In this document: positions 18,481 through 26,501 of the stretch, piece by piece
How positions within the stretch are numbered: position 1 is the first letter of the stretch
How the letters are laid out: each line of letters opens with the position of its first letter
Source of the DNA: Kordiimonas gwangyangensis DSM 19435 = JCM 12864
Lineage (GTDB): Bacteria; Pseudomonadota; Alphaproteobacteria; Sphingomonadales; Kordiimonadaceae
NCBI RefSeq assembly: GCF_000375545.1
Contig: NZ_AQXF01000005.1
Span: 263,289 to 327,288, forward strand
Direction of reading: 5' to 3'
DNA length: 64,000 bases
Translations under genes and position numbers: made by a program
Notes under the pieces: generated by a model
The model's database searches: none
What the model was told of the DNA's origin: nothing
Seen by the model: only the letters and a program-made list of their open reading frames with translations

Positions 18481-19638
18481 ATGAAACACCTGCTCGTATC
18501 CGCCCTTCTGGGCACATCTTTTTCCCTTGGCGTACAGGCATCATCCTGCCCTTCCCCGGCGGACGACCTGCCTGAGTTGGTGCGGGAACCGCTGCTGGAG
18601 AGCTGCGACATGGCTGCCGCCTATCATGCGGCGCGCCTGTCGCTCGCGCGTGGGCAGGACGGCAACGCATTCCTGTGGCTCGATTACCTGACCTCAAACG
18701 GCTGGCCTTTGGGGCTCGAGAGCGATAGCCCACTCGCTGCCACCTTGAACCGCATGCCAAAGCCGATGATGGCAAGCCATGTGATGTATATGCTCGGCGC
18801 GCGCGACTTTTTCGCTGAAGGCATCACAGCGGACGAAAGCACTGGACGCCTTTTTATTGGCAGCCTTACCCGCAATGAAATCATGGTGGTGGGCGATGAG
18901 GTGGGCCAACTCATATGGCCGCTGCCTGACGCAGCTGACCTGCGTGCCGTTTACGGCATCAAATATGACAAAGCCGCGGGGGAACTATGGGTGCTCAGGA
19001 ACCGCGCCGGCATGACCGCTGACAGCAAACCAGACCCGCAAGCGGACCTACTTGTGCTGGACGGCGAAACGGGCGAGGTGAAACGCACCGCATCACCGGC
19101 GCTTGCGGAACTCGCGGAACTTGCTGAGCTGAATGACCTTTGTCTCACTCAAGGTGCCGCCTATGTCACCGACAGCCGCAATCACGCGCTTTACCGGGTC
19201 GACCGCGATACGCTTGACTTTAAAACCATTGCGCTGCCTGACATTCGCTACCCTAACGGCATCGCTTGTGCGGGTGGCAGTGTTTATGTGGCGGACTGGC
19301 GCGGCATCACGCGACTTGATATGGCAAGCGGCAAGGCCGAACGGCTGAAAGCGCCTGAAGGTGAAACCCTTGGCGGTATCGATGGCCTTGTGATTGTGGG
19401 CGACAGTTTCATTGCGGTGCAGAACGGCTTCAAATTCCCACGCATCATCAAGGCCAAACTTGATGGCAGCGCGGTTGAAACGCTTGATATCGGCCATCCG
19501 GCCTATGCAATCCCCACAACCGGCACCTGGCTTGGCGGCAGCTTCGTCTATATCGCCAATAGCCAGATGGACCGCATTGGCACGGACGACACCCGGAGCC
19601 TGAAACCGCTAACGGTATTGACCCTGCGCACGGAGTGA
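18481..19638 (+). CDS. Exported beta-propeller (SMP-30/NHL-like) protein
   Basis: A 385-residue protein with a Sec signal peptide (MKHLLVSALLGTSFSLGVQA, then Ser/Cys). A short helical segment is followed by repeated beta-propeller strands such as DRLFIGSLTRNEI-like and YPNGIACAGGSVYVADWRG, resembling SMP-30/gluconolactonase and NHL-type propellers. The function is unknown; a periplasmic lactonase or binding role is possible. There is a small Leu/Ala/Glu micro-repeat (LAELAELAEL) near residue 215. Another propeller of a different subfamily lies at 62595-63683. Confidence 0.7.
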   Translation: MKHLLVSALLGTSFSLGVQASSCPSPADDLPELVREPLLESCDMAAAYHAARLSLARGQDGNAFLWLDYLTSNGWPLGLESDSPLAATLNRMPKPMMASHVMYMLGARDFFAEGITADESTGRLFIGSLTRNEIMVVGDEVGQLIWPLPDAADLRAVYGIKYDKAAGELWVLRNRAGMTADSKPDPQADLLVLDGETGEVKRTASPALAELAELAELNDLCLTQGAAYVTDSRNHALYRVDRDTLDFKTIALPDIRYPNGIACAGGSVYVADWRGITRLDMASGKAERLKAPEGETLGGIDGLVIVGDSFIAVQNGFKFPRIIKAKLDGSAVETLDIGHPAYAIPTTGTWLGGSFVYIANSQMDRIGTDDTRSLKPLTVLTLRTE

Positions 19639-19697
19639 ATGGACAGCCGCCCATATTGCCCTACCTCCATGGAGGAAGGTTCAGTTGGGAGAGACAC

Positions 19698-20090
19698 ATG
19701 AGCAATACAGACAGCTTCCTGAAGAAATGGCACCAGGCCGTGCAAACCGGCGACATGGAGCTTCTGCATTCCATCATTGCGGAGGATGCGTCGCTGTTGT
19801 CGCCCGCGTTCTGGAAGCCGCGCGTCGGACGCGACAAGGTGGCCATGGTACTGAAAGCGGTATCTGACACCTTTCAAGAACTGACCTACACCAAAGAATG
19901 GGTCGACGGGAATGAGCTGATCCTCGAGTTCAACACCCGTGTGGGTGACAAGACGATCAAGGGCATCGACCGCATCACCCTGAATGACAATGGCTTGCTC
20001 ACCGAAATTGAAGTGCTGATCCGCCCCATGAACGGGCTCACGGCGCTTGCCGCCGCGCTTGATGACAAGCTGAAGGCACTGATGGCATAA
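19698..20090 (+). CDS. NTF2-fold (SnoaL-like) protein
   Basis: This 130-residue cytoplasmic protein reads as a SnoaL/NTF2 fold: an N-terminal helix FLKKWHQAVQTGDMELLHSI, ASLLSPAFWKPRVGRDKV, and strands ending in DRITLNDNGLLTEIEVLIRP. The ATG at 19698 follows GGGAGAG; the upstream in-frame start at 19635 overlaps the previous gene and has no ribosome site. The fold hosts isomerases, hydrolases and ligand binders, so no reaction can be assigned. Confidence 0.78.
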   Translation: MSNTDSFLKKWHQAVQTGDMELLHSIIAEDASLLSPAFWKPRVGRDKVAMVLKAVSDTFQELTYTKEWVDGNELILEFNTRVGDKTIKGIDRITLNDNGLLTEIEVLIRPMNGLTALAAALDDKLKALMA

Positions 20091-20218
20091 GAATGTTTGT
20101 GGGCATGGGCCCCTTTCGGGTTCCCAAATGCTCCCCGATATGTTCAAGTGCCCTTGGGGAAGATCACAGATTGTGCCTGCACACGAGCGCAATTCCTGAT
20201 CGGGACTAGGTAACCTAT

Positions 20219-20243
20219 AGCCTGCGGCGAACCGGCGCAGGCT
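20219..20243. repeat. Hairpin upstream of the second NTF2-like gene
   Basis: AGCCTGCG (20219-20226) and CGCAGGCT (20236-20243) are perfect arms around a 9-base loop and end 29 bases before the ATG at 20273. No T-run follows, so it is not a standard terminator. It could be a leader structure or an operator. Confidence 0.4.
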
Positions 20244-20272
20244 CAACTGCGTTATCATAGGAACACCACGTT

Positions 20273-20767
20273 ATGACACCCCACCTCCACCACATCATGA
20301 AGACGAGCCTTTCTGGTTTTGCGGCCCTCACATTGAGCGCTGCCACACTCGCGGACATGAGCACTGCCGACATTCTCGCGCAGGAAGCCCTAGAACAACA
20401 AAACCTCAAGAAGGCCGTTCGCTGTATGGAAATTCTCGAGGTAGAACTGGATGTCGGTCGCTTTGGCAGGGAATGTGTTGCGGAAGGGCATATCGAGCAT
20501 GCCCCCCGTGTGCCCGGGGGCAAGGAAGGCTTACTTCGTTATTTTGCCGCACAGCTCGAGAGGTTTCCCAAGATGCACGCGGACATAAAACGCGCCGGCG
20601 CAGACGGTGACCTCGTCTGGATGCACATCCATTTCAAGGCAAAGCCGGACGCCAAGGGAAACGCAGGCATGCATATTTTCCGCATGGAAAATGGAAAGTT
20701 CGCTGAGCATTGGAGTGTTGGGCAACCTGTTGTTGACTCAACCCTGCACGATAACTCGATGTTCTAG
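20273..20767 (+). CDS. Exported NTF2-fold (SnoaL-like) protein
   Basis: A 164-residue protein with a Sec-type signal beginning at an internal Met (MKTSLSGFAALTLSAATLA, residues 9-27). It has a SnoaL core: YIEHAP-type motif (GHIEHAPRVPGGKEGL), strands DLVWMHIHFKA and MHIFRMENGKFAEHWSVGQ. ATG 20297 would give a cleaner signal peptide, but AGGA lies nearer the ATG at 20273, so the start is uncertain. The molecule is probably periplasmic. Homologous small proteins occur at 19698-20090 and 34777-35208. The reaction is unknown. Confidence 0.75.
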   Translation: MTPHLHHIMKTSLSGFAALTLSAATLADMSTADILAQEALEQQNLKKAVRCMEILEVELDVGRFGRECVAEGHIEHAPRVPGGKEGLLRYFAAQLERFPKMHADIKRAGADGDLVWMHIHFKAKPDAKGNAGMHIFRMENGKFAEHWSVGQPVVDSTLHDNSMF

Positions 20768-20802
20768 AAGAACTGGAATTGCACGAGACGCTGAAAAAGC
20801 TG

Positions 20803-20830
20803 GGGCGGTGACTGCAAGCAATCACCGCCC
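20803..20830 (+). terminator. Stem-loop after the exported NTF2-fold gene
   Basis: GGGCGGTGA (20803-20811) pairs perfectly with TCACCGCCC (20822-20830) across a 10-base loop, 36 bases after the stop. There is no T-tract, so termination may be weak or Rho-assisted. Confidence 0.5.
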
Positions 20831-21117
20831 AGAAGAACACGGAAGATGGGTTGGAAGACCGGCCCGTGGCACGGGTTGTCCCGGAACCGGCGACACACCG
20901 AAGCGCATCTAACCCCCCTCACCCCAAGGAGGCGCCCACCACTGAGAGGTGAGGAATTGGGTCTCCGCTTCCATGTCCATGATACCTGCTACCACCACCA
21001 AAATGGGCAGGCATCCACGCAACGCACCGACGCTATCCATTCCTGACTTTTTGGTCAAGTTTAAAAATGCAAAAATTCTCGGTGCTGAATGCAAGAGTAT
21101 GGAAGTGGGGAACTGCG
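20831..21117. other. Non-coding gap, possible degenerate dispersed repeat
   Basis: Nearly 290 bases between convergent units. One reverse frame (20909-21094) is open for 61 codons but ends in Pro/Gly/Trp-rich sequence without a ribosome site. The composition resembles translated intergenic repeat relics rather than a gene. I support no gene here. Confidence 0.5.
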
Positions 21118-21519
21118 TCAGTTTGCGGGCTGTGGCGGCGACTTGAATTTGTCCGACGCGTCGGTGCGGAAGCCGTACGGCAGCACCCGGCGCACCGTCA
21201 CCGTATTGGGGCTGGAGAAATAATATTCGAGGCCGCTTTCAGCCAGCAGGCGGGCAAGCGCATCTTCGGCGCTCATATTGCCCTGAAGCGGCAGGCACGG
21301 CGGCAAGGTGCTGGTATCAGCGGCAAGAATAAGCTGCACCCGCGCCTGTTCGGAATAGCTGAGAAGCGCGTCGGTCATGGGCTGCGCCGGAATATCAAAC
21401 GCAAGATCTCGCGGGATATCAGTCGCATGCGCAGCAGCCGCCTGACACATCAGCGCCAAAACGATTGAAAGCACGCTCGCCTTGCGCGCCAGCCGCTGCA
21501 TTATTGCTGACCCTGTCAT
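21118..21519 (-). CDS. Stand-alone STN-domain (secretin/TonB N-terminus) exported protein
   Basis: A 133-residue protein with a signal peptide (residues about 7-31, ending AAAAHA) followed by a single STN domain: LAFDIPAQPMTDALLSYSEQARVQLILAA, LQGNMSAEDALARLLAESGLEYYFSSPNTVTVRR. No plug or barrel follows. The ATG at 21519 has AAGGG upstream. It lies 92 bases downstream of the TonB receptor, which has its own STN domain, and is probably transcribed with it. In transducing receptors the STN contacts the FecR-type anti-sigma factor, so a free copy could compete for or bridge to FecR; that is inference. Confidence 0.82.
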   Translation of the reverse strand: MTGSAIMQRLARKASVLSIVLALMCQAAAAHATDIPRDLAFDIPAQPMTDALLSYSEQARVQLILAADTSTLPPCLPLQGNMSAEDALARLLAESGLEYYFSSPNTVTVRRVLPYGFRTDASDKFKSPPQPAN

Positions 21520-21611
21520 CACATCCCTTATCAAGCGGCGCCTAAGCCGCCCTTCCCTTAAACCATCACCATATGGGCAAAAGATTGCAGCCATATGGCA
21601 GCGCTGTGCCT

Positions 21612-24446
21612 TTAGAACCTGACGGTCACACGCGCATAATAATATCCGCCATTGATGCCCCACGGCATCGCGACCCACGGATAGACAAAATTACCAAACG
21701 CCCCTTGCTGCCGACCTTCCGAAATCCAGCGCGCGAGCGCGTTGTTCGGCAGCTTGTCCGGGTAGGTATTGAGAATATTGTTGGCGCCAATCGCGAACAT
21801 CACATTTTCCGTCACATCGTAGGACACTTCCATATCCACAATGACGGCCGAGCCCGCGCTTGTGGTCGGTGACCGGTCAAGGCCATACACATCATACGCA
21901 AGATGCGGCGGAATCCCGTTGCCCTGAGCGGTATAATAAGCAGATTCCGTGTTGCCGTAGAAATTGGCACGGATCAGCGCGCCAAACGGGCCACGGTGAT
22001 AGTCTGCCGTCGCGTTGGCGCGGAAGCGCGGTTGCCCCTTCTCCACATTCACGCGTTCCGCAAGCGGGAAAAACACTTGTGACGGAATACCGTTTGGTGC
22101 GTTCACCTCCTGAATGCGGGTGCGGTTCCAACTGAGGCTGGTGGAAAGGTCAAGCACACCACCGGCAAAATCCGTCTTCACGCAGGCCACGAGGTCCACG
22201 CCCCAGGTTTCCGTGTCAATCGCGTTCGAGAAGAATGAGCCCGCTTCAATCGCACCGAAGCTGACCCCTTCCGGCAGCAACAGCGTGGGGCCAAGCACGA
22301 TGCGGTCCGCAATCGTGATGCGGTAGGCATCAAGGGTGACAAGCACACCCTCATCCGCTTCCCACACCGCACCGAGCGACAAGTTGGTGCTGGTCTCGTG
22401 CCGGAGCTTGTCGACACCGTAGGTACGCGGCAAGCCATGGCCTTCAGGCGCAATCAGGGTTTGCAACAAGCCTTCGGAGGTGGTGTTCGTGATCACGCTT
22501 GAGAAGGCACGCTGCGCCAGCGCAGGTGCGCGGAACCCGGTTGAAGCCGCCGCCCGGATGGCAAGCGCAGGCGACAGTTGCGCACGCGCTGACAGTTTCC
22601 CGGTCAGTTGGTCACCCGTTTCGTCATAGCGTTCGTACCGCGCGGCGGCTGTCATCCAGATATCGTCAGACGGCTCGAGCTCGGCCTCGATATAAAGCGC
22701 AAAGCTGTCACGCCCCTTGCTGCCCTCCACCTCGCGGCTATAACCGGGAAAACCCTGGAAACCACAAAAGGCGACTTGGTCGGGGTTGAGGATTGAGGGT
22801 GCATACTCACCGTCCACAAAACCGCAACTGTATGACGCGGGGTCACCGGCATCGATGGTATATTGCTCGTCCCTGAATTCGAACCCGTAGGCGAGGTGCG
22901 ACAGCAGGCCGGACTGGAAATTCCCGCCCGACGCGTCGAAGTTCACCGTCAGTTGATCAAAGCTGAGCGCACCGGAATAGCCTGATGTGGGGCTACCCGT
23001 TACCGGGTCACCGCCGTTATAATATGCGGCGGAAGCGAGCGAGACATTCACCGTATTGCGCGCGCCAAAGGCAAACTTTGTGGTGCCATAGGTGGCGCTC
23101 AGGTCATAGTCCCAGCCGTCCTCACCTTCATAGCGGAAGCCGATAGCCTGGCTGAAGTCCGTCACCTCAGTCTCCTGCAGCGGCAGGAAGCCATCCGGGT
23201 AAAGCTGCGGCACCGTGCGGCTTGCGACAAAGGGGTGGCGGTAAAAACCTCCCGACAGCCCGTTCCGGTCACTGAAACCGCCGAAGCTGTATACAGTTGC
23301 CGGGCCGTCGCCCGCGATCTCGGCATTCCACATCATCGAGGTGGCCTCTACATCGGTGTCACCAATCAGCATGATGACATCACCGGTGATGGAGCTGGGC
23401 CCCGCCCGGTTGGTGGGGCCCTTATCGCGGTACTCGGCCGTCAGGTTCAGAAAGCCGTTTTCCGACAGCGGCAAGCCCGCATTCGCGGCCACATAATAGG
23501 TGTCGCCATCACCCTTGTAGGTCTGGCCCCAGCTGGCGGTGACCATGCCACCTTCCTGCTGGTCGTTGAGCACCACGTTGATCACCCCAGCAATGGCGTC
23601 AGAGCCATACTGCGCTGACGCACCGTCACGCAAAATCTCGATGCGTTTGATCGCGGCGACGGGAATGGTGTTCATGTCTGTACCGACGGACCCCTTGCCC
23701 ACCGTATTCTGCACATTCACCCACGCCTGACTGTGGCGGCGCTTGCCGTTTACAAGGATCAGAACCTGATCGGGCCCCAGGCCACGCAGGGTGGCGGGAC
23801 GCACGATATCCGTGCCGTCAGAAATGGTGGTTTCCGTATAGTTGAAACTGGGCGCGAGGGTCTGCAGCAGCCGCCCGGTTTCCACGTGCCCGGTGTGGCG
23901 CAGGCTTTCGGTGCCAATCAGGTCAATGGGCACATCGGTTTCGCCCACTGTGCGGCTGCGGTTGCGCGTGCCAACGGTGATCAGCTCTTCAAGGAAAACC
24001 TCATTCGCTTCATAGGCCGGGCGGTGTTTGCGCTCGTCGCGCTTGCGTGCGTCCACTGCCACCTGCCGCTCAGCGGGCGCCACAGGCACATAATCGGGTC
24101 GGGTGCGCACAATCACGGTATTGGGTCCGGTGAAGCGGTATTCAAGCCGGGTACCGCCAATCAAGGTTTCAAGCGCTTGGGTGACCGTGCGTTCGCCCTT
24201 CAGCGCTTTCCTGAGCGCAAGGTCCTTGGCTTCATCGGTAAGGATAAGCTGCACGCCAGCCTGTTCCGAAAAAACGAGCAAGGCCTGCCTGAGCGATTGG
24301 GGTTTGATATCGAACTGGACCGAGCGGTCATTGATCTGGAAGGCCGCAACTGCGAGCGGGAGTGCGACAGCAGGCGCCGCGACCACAAGGGTGGTTGCGA
24401 CCGCGCCGGCAAGCCTTCTCCTCCAGGCCCGTGCGGACAAGTCCAT
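21612..24446 (-). CDS. TonB-dependent outer-membrane receptor with N-terminal signalling (STN) domain
   Basis: The 944-residue protein has a signal peptide (about 1-35), an STN domain (about 40-113) and a TonB-box-like stretch (LEELITVGTR) near residue 150. A plug follows (VETGRLLQTLAPSFNYTET, LRGLGPDQVLILVNGKRRHS, AIKRIEILRDGASAQYGSDAIAGVINVVL), then a long barrel ending in an aromatic strand (ARVTVRF). GGGAGGAAAG precedes the ATG. The STN plus adjacent FecR and ECF sigma genes mark a cell-surface signalling receptor. The ligand is unknown: the plug type is widespread and not siderophore-specific. Confidence 0.93.
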   Translation of the reverse strand: MDLSARAWRRRLAGAVATTLVVAAPAVALPLAVAAFQINDRSVQFDIKPQSLRQALLVFSEQAGVQLILTDEAKDLALRKALKGERTVTQALETLIGGTRLEYRFTGPNTVIVRTRPDYVPVAPAERQVAVDARKRDERKHRPAYEANEVFLEELITVGTRNRSRTVGETDVPIDLIGTESLRHTGHVETGRLLQTLAPSFNYTETTISDGTDIVRPATLRGLGPDQVLILVNGKRRHSQAWVNVQNTVGKGSVGTDMNTIPVAAIKRIEILRDGASAQYGSDAIAGVINVVLNDQQEGGMVTASWGQTYKGDGDTYYVAANAGLPLSENGFLNLTAEYRDKGPTNRAGPSSITGDVIMLIGDTDVEATSMMWNAEIAGDGPATVYSFGGFSDRNGLSGGFYRHPFVASRTVPQLYPDGFLPLQETEVTDFSQAIGFRYEGEDGWDYDLSATYGTTKFAFGARNTVNVSLASAAYYNGGDPVTGSPTSGYSGALSFDQLTVNFDASGGNFQSGLLSHLAYGFEFRDEQYTIDAGDPASYSCGFVDGEYAPSILNPDQVAFCGFQGFPGYSREVEGSKGRDSFALYIEAELEPSDDIWMTAAARYERYDETGDQLTGKLSARAQLSPALAIRAAASTGFRAPALAQRAFSSVITNTTSEGLLQTLIAPEGHGLPRTYGVDKLRHETSTNLSLGAVWEADEGVLVTLDAYRITIADRIVLGPTLLLPEGVSFGAIEAGSFFSNAIDTETWGVDLVACVKTDFAGGVLDLSTSLSWNRTRIQEVNAPNGIPSQVFFPLAERVNVEKGQPRFRANATADYHRGPFGALIRANFYGNTESAYYTAQGNGIPPHLAYDVYGLDRSPTTSAGSAVIVDMEVSYDVTENVMFAIGANNILNTYPDKLPNNALARWISEGRQQGAFGNFVYPWVAMPWGINGGYYYARVTVRF

Positions 24447-24545
24447 AATATACTTTCCTCCCGGACGGCACCGCCATCAGGCGATGCCATAAACACCCGC
24501 TCCTTGAGTGTTTATTGTAATCAGCGACTACCTCTTATGGGTAGC

Positions 24546-25661
24546 TTATCTGACTACAGTATCGGAACTTTCGTCCGCCATCATCAAAATTGTGTTGCCC
24601 TCAAGCCGCACAACTTCAATGGGATAGCCCTCCTGCAGGCCTTCAAGCCACGCCTGAACCTGATCAGGATAGACCGTGCCGGTAAACCGCAGGCGCCCTA
24701 CCGCCTCGTCACCGATTTTGATTTCAGTCGCCAGATAGCGGTTCAACTCGCCAATCACATCGCGGATCGGCAGGTCCACCATCGTCAGTACACCCACGCG
24801 CCAGCCGAGGTCCGTGACCGCAGCGGCAGGCATGATCGGCTCAAGCGACATACCGCTCAGCGAATAGCTGGTTTGTTTACCCGCTGTCACCAGCGCGACA
24901 GGCGGCGTGTTCTCGGTGTCCGCGCCAGATTGCGCATCCGCCACCGGGCGCACCGCAACGGTGCCCTCAAGCACATGCACTTCCACGTCACCTTCGGTCT
25001 TGCGCACGTTGAACACCGTACCAATAGCTGTCACGCTACCAAGGCCCGCGCGCACCACAAACGGGCGCTTCGGATTTTTAGCCACGGTGAAGATGGCTTG
25101 GCCTTCATTGAGGGTCAGGCGGCGTTCGTTCGCCGTATAAGTCACGGAGATGGCGCTGCCCGCGTTCATCTCAACGATGGAACCATCGGTAAGCTTGACC
25201 ACGCGCTGTTCGCCGGCTGCGGTCTCATAAACATGTGTGGTTGGCTGCGGTGCTGGCTGTTCGGCGCCTGCAAGCAGGATGTAAACCGCCAGAAGCGCGG
25301 CTGCGACACTGGCGGCCATCGCGCCCATCCAGCCCATGTTCAGGCGGGGGCGGCGGCTTTCGACCTCCTGCGAGGACACCATGGACAGCACGGAGCCACC
25401 GGCGGCCACTTTCGGCTTCGCCACTTTGACGGACGGGCCAGCTTTCGCAAGGCTGTTGATTTCGGCTTTCGTGGCGGTCTCAAGCACGCCCCAAAGCGCC
25501 TCGAGGCGGCTGAATGCACGGCGGTGACCTTCATCCGCCTGCAGCCATTCCTGCCACTCGTGAAGCTCCGACCCGGAGATCGTACCGTCCTGCAGGCCGA
25601 GATAATAATCGGCGGCCTGTTCCAGCACTGCTTCACTGATTTTACATTCACTCACTGGCAT
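24546..25661 (-). CDS. FecR-type transmembrane anti-sigma/sigma regulator
   Basis: The 371-residue protein has the DUF4880 N-terminal helix region (AADYYLGLQDG, EWLQADEGHRRAFSRLEALW) and one membrane helix (about 112-135). The FecR domain follows (YETAAGEQRVVKLTDGSIVEMNAGS, GQAIFTVAKNPKRPFVVRAG, IGTVFNVR), then a C-terminal DUF4974-like STN-contact domain. It should hold the sigma factor on the cytoplasmic side and receive the receptor STN in the periplasm. ATG 25661 is chosen since it follows the sigma stop by 11 bases; an earlier in-frame ATG at 25688 overlaps the sigma gene. Confidence 0.92.
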   Translation of the reverse strand: MPVSECKISEAVLEQAADYYLGLQDGTISGSELHEWQEWLQADEGHRRAFSRLEALWGVLETATKAEINSLAKAGPSVKVAKPKVAAGGSVLSMVSSQEVESRRPRLNMGWMGAMAASVAAALLAVYILLAGAEQPAPQPTTHVYETAAGEQRVVKLTDGSIVEMNAGSAISVTYTANERRLTLNEGQAIFTVAKNPKRPFVVRAGLGSVTAIGTVFNVRKTEGDVEVHVLEGTVAVRPVADAQSGADTENTPPVALVTAGKQTSYSLSGMSLEPIMPAAAVTDLGWRVGVLTMVDLPIRDVIGELNRYLATEIKIGDEAVGRLRFTGTVYPDQVQAWLEGLQEGYPIEVVRLEGNTILMMADESSDTVVR

Positions 25662-25672
25662 GTGCCCAGCCC

Positions 25673-26272
25673 CTATTGAATACTCCACGCGTCCAGTTCA
25701 TCGCTCAGCTTGTCAGCACAATGAACAAGGGCACGTAAAACGTATTTTCGCACCATGGAGGACGTCAGCCCCATGTCCTCCGCTATGTCCTCATAGCTTC
25801 GGTGCCTGAATTTATACTCGATGAATGCATGACGGCATTTGGGCGGTAGTGCGCCCACGCAGTCCAGCACCTTCTCAAGTGACTGCTTGGCGGCGAGCGA
25901 GCGTTCCGGCGTAAAGCCGAACATCTCGTTCACCTGCTGCTCCGGCGTGGCTTCTTCCACATAAGCCTGCGCCAAGCCGCGACGTCGCACCCGGTCTATG
26001 GCGATATTGGTCGCCGTCCGGAAGAGGAATGCCCGCAGGAACCCGATGGTGCTGCTATCGTCAAGGCGCAGAAGCCGAACATAAGCCTCCTGTGCTACCT
26101 CAACTGCCTCCTCATGCGACTTGAGCCGGCTTGTCAGATAACGCACCAGCTCCTCGTTATGGTTCTGAAACAGCGCCTTGATGTCATCTTTCGATAGCGG
26201 ACTGTCAGCCGCGGCACCTTCCCGTGCCGGGTTTTCGTCCCCATTCAAAAGTGGCTCGCGTGCGCGCTCCAT
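25673..26272 (-). CDS. ECF sigma factor, FecI-like
   Basis: A 199-residue sigma-70 family protein with region 2 (LFQNHNEELVRYLTSRLKSHEEAVEVAQEAYVRLLR, FLFRTATNIAIDRVRRR) and region 4 (LPPKCRHAFIEYKFRHRSYEDIAEDMGLTSSMVRKYVLRAL). AGGAGG lies six bases before the ATG at 26272. It heads the FecR-receptor-STN unit, the order seen in FecI/FecR-type signalling. A 21-bp inverted repeat lies about 50 bases upstream. Targets probably include the TonB receptor gene. Confidence 0.92.
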   Translation of the reverse strand: MERAREPLLNGDENPAREGAAADSPLSKDDIKALFQNHNEELVRYLTSRLKSHEEAVEVAQEAYVRLLRLDDSSTIGFLRAFLFRTATNIAIDRVRRRGLAQAYVEEATPEQQVNEMFGFTPERSLAAKQSLEKVLDCVGALPPKCRHAFIEYKFRHRSYEDIAEDMGLTSSMVRKYVLRALVHCADKLSDELDAWSIQ

Positions 26273-26320
26273 ACCCATCCTCCTCGCATTCAAGGACGAA
26301 CAACATAGCGGCGTTGGGAA

Positions 26321-26341
26321 TGAAATTGTGAAAAAATTTCA
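26321..26341. promoter_or_regulatory. 21-bp inverted repeat upstream of the ECF sigma gene
   Basis: TGAAATT (26321-26327) and AATTTCA (26335-26341) are perfect arms with a 7-base spacer, about 50 bases upstream of the sigma start. FecI-type genes are often controlled by Fur, and the 19-21-bp AT-rich dyad is of Fur-box size, but the sequence is not a classical Fur box. I call it a candidate operator only. Confidence 0.45.
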
Positions 26342-26414
26342 GCCCCCGGCGCTTTTTCTGGAATCCTGTTCCCTTCCCTCGTAACCGGTTACATCAGTGC
26401 GCGGCGGCACTCAA

Positions 26415-26454
26415 TAAAAAAGGGGGACGGAAGGCCCAAGGCCAATCCGCCCCC
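26415..26454 (-). terminator. Intrinsic terminator of the RND/LolA-like/barrel operon
   Basis: Read on the reverse strand, a GC-rich stem (CCCCC and CGGA-type arms, 26422-26454, with an inner GGCC pairing) is followed by a run of six T at 26416-26421. It begins about 48 bases past the stop of the barrel gene. Confidence 0.75.
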
Positions 26455-26501
26455 AGTTTTGGGTAACGCGAGAAATACCCAAATCCTGATAGTCCAATGC
26501 C

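Noticed and set aside
20909-21094. A 61-codon reverse-strand frame between the NTF2-like and STN genes
   Set aside because: No ribosome site, Trp/Pro/Gly-rich end and no neighbour of related function. It looks like translated non-coding repeat sequence.
23733-25679. A 648-codon forward frame across the TonB receptor and FecR genes
   Set aside because: Long because both genes are GC-rich and read in the opposite direction; the translation is His/Arg-rich and has no domain. The reverse strand holds well-known STN, plug, barrel and FecR motifs.
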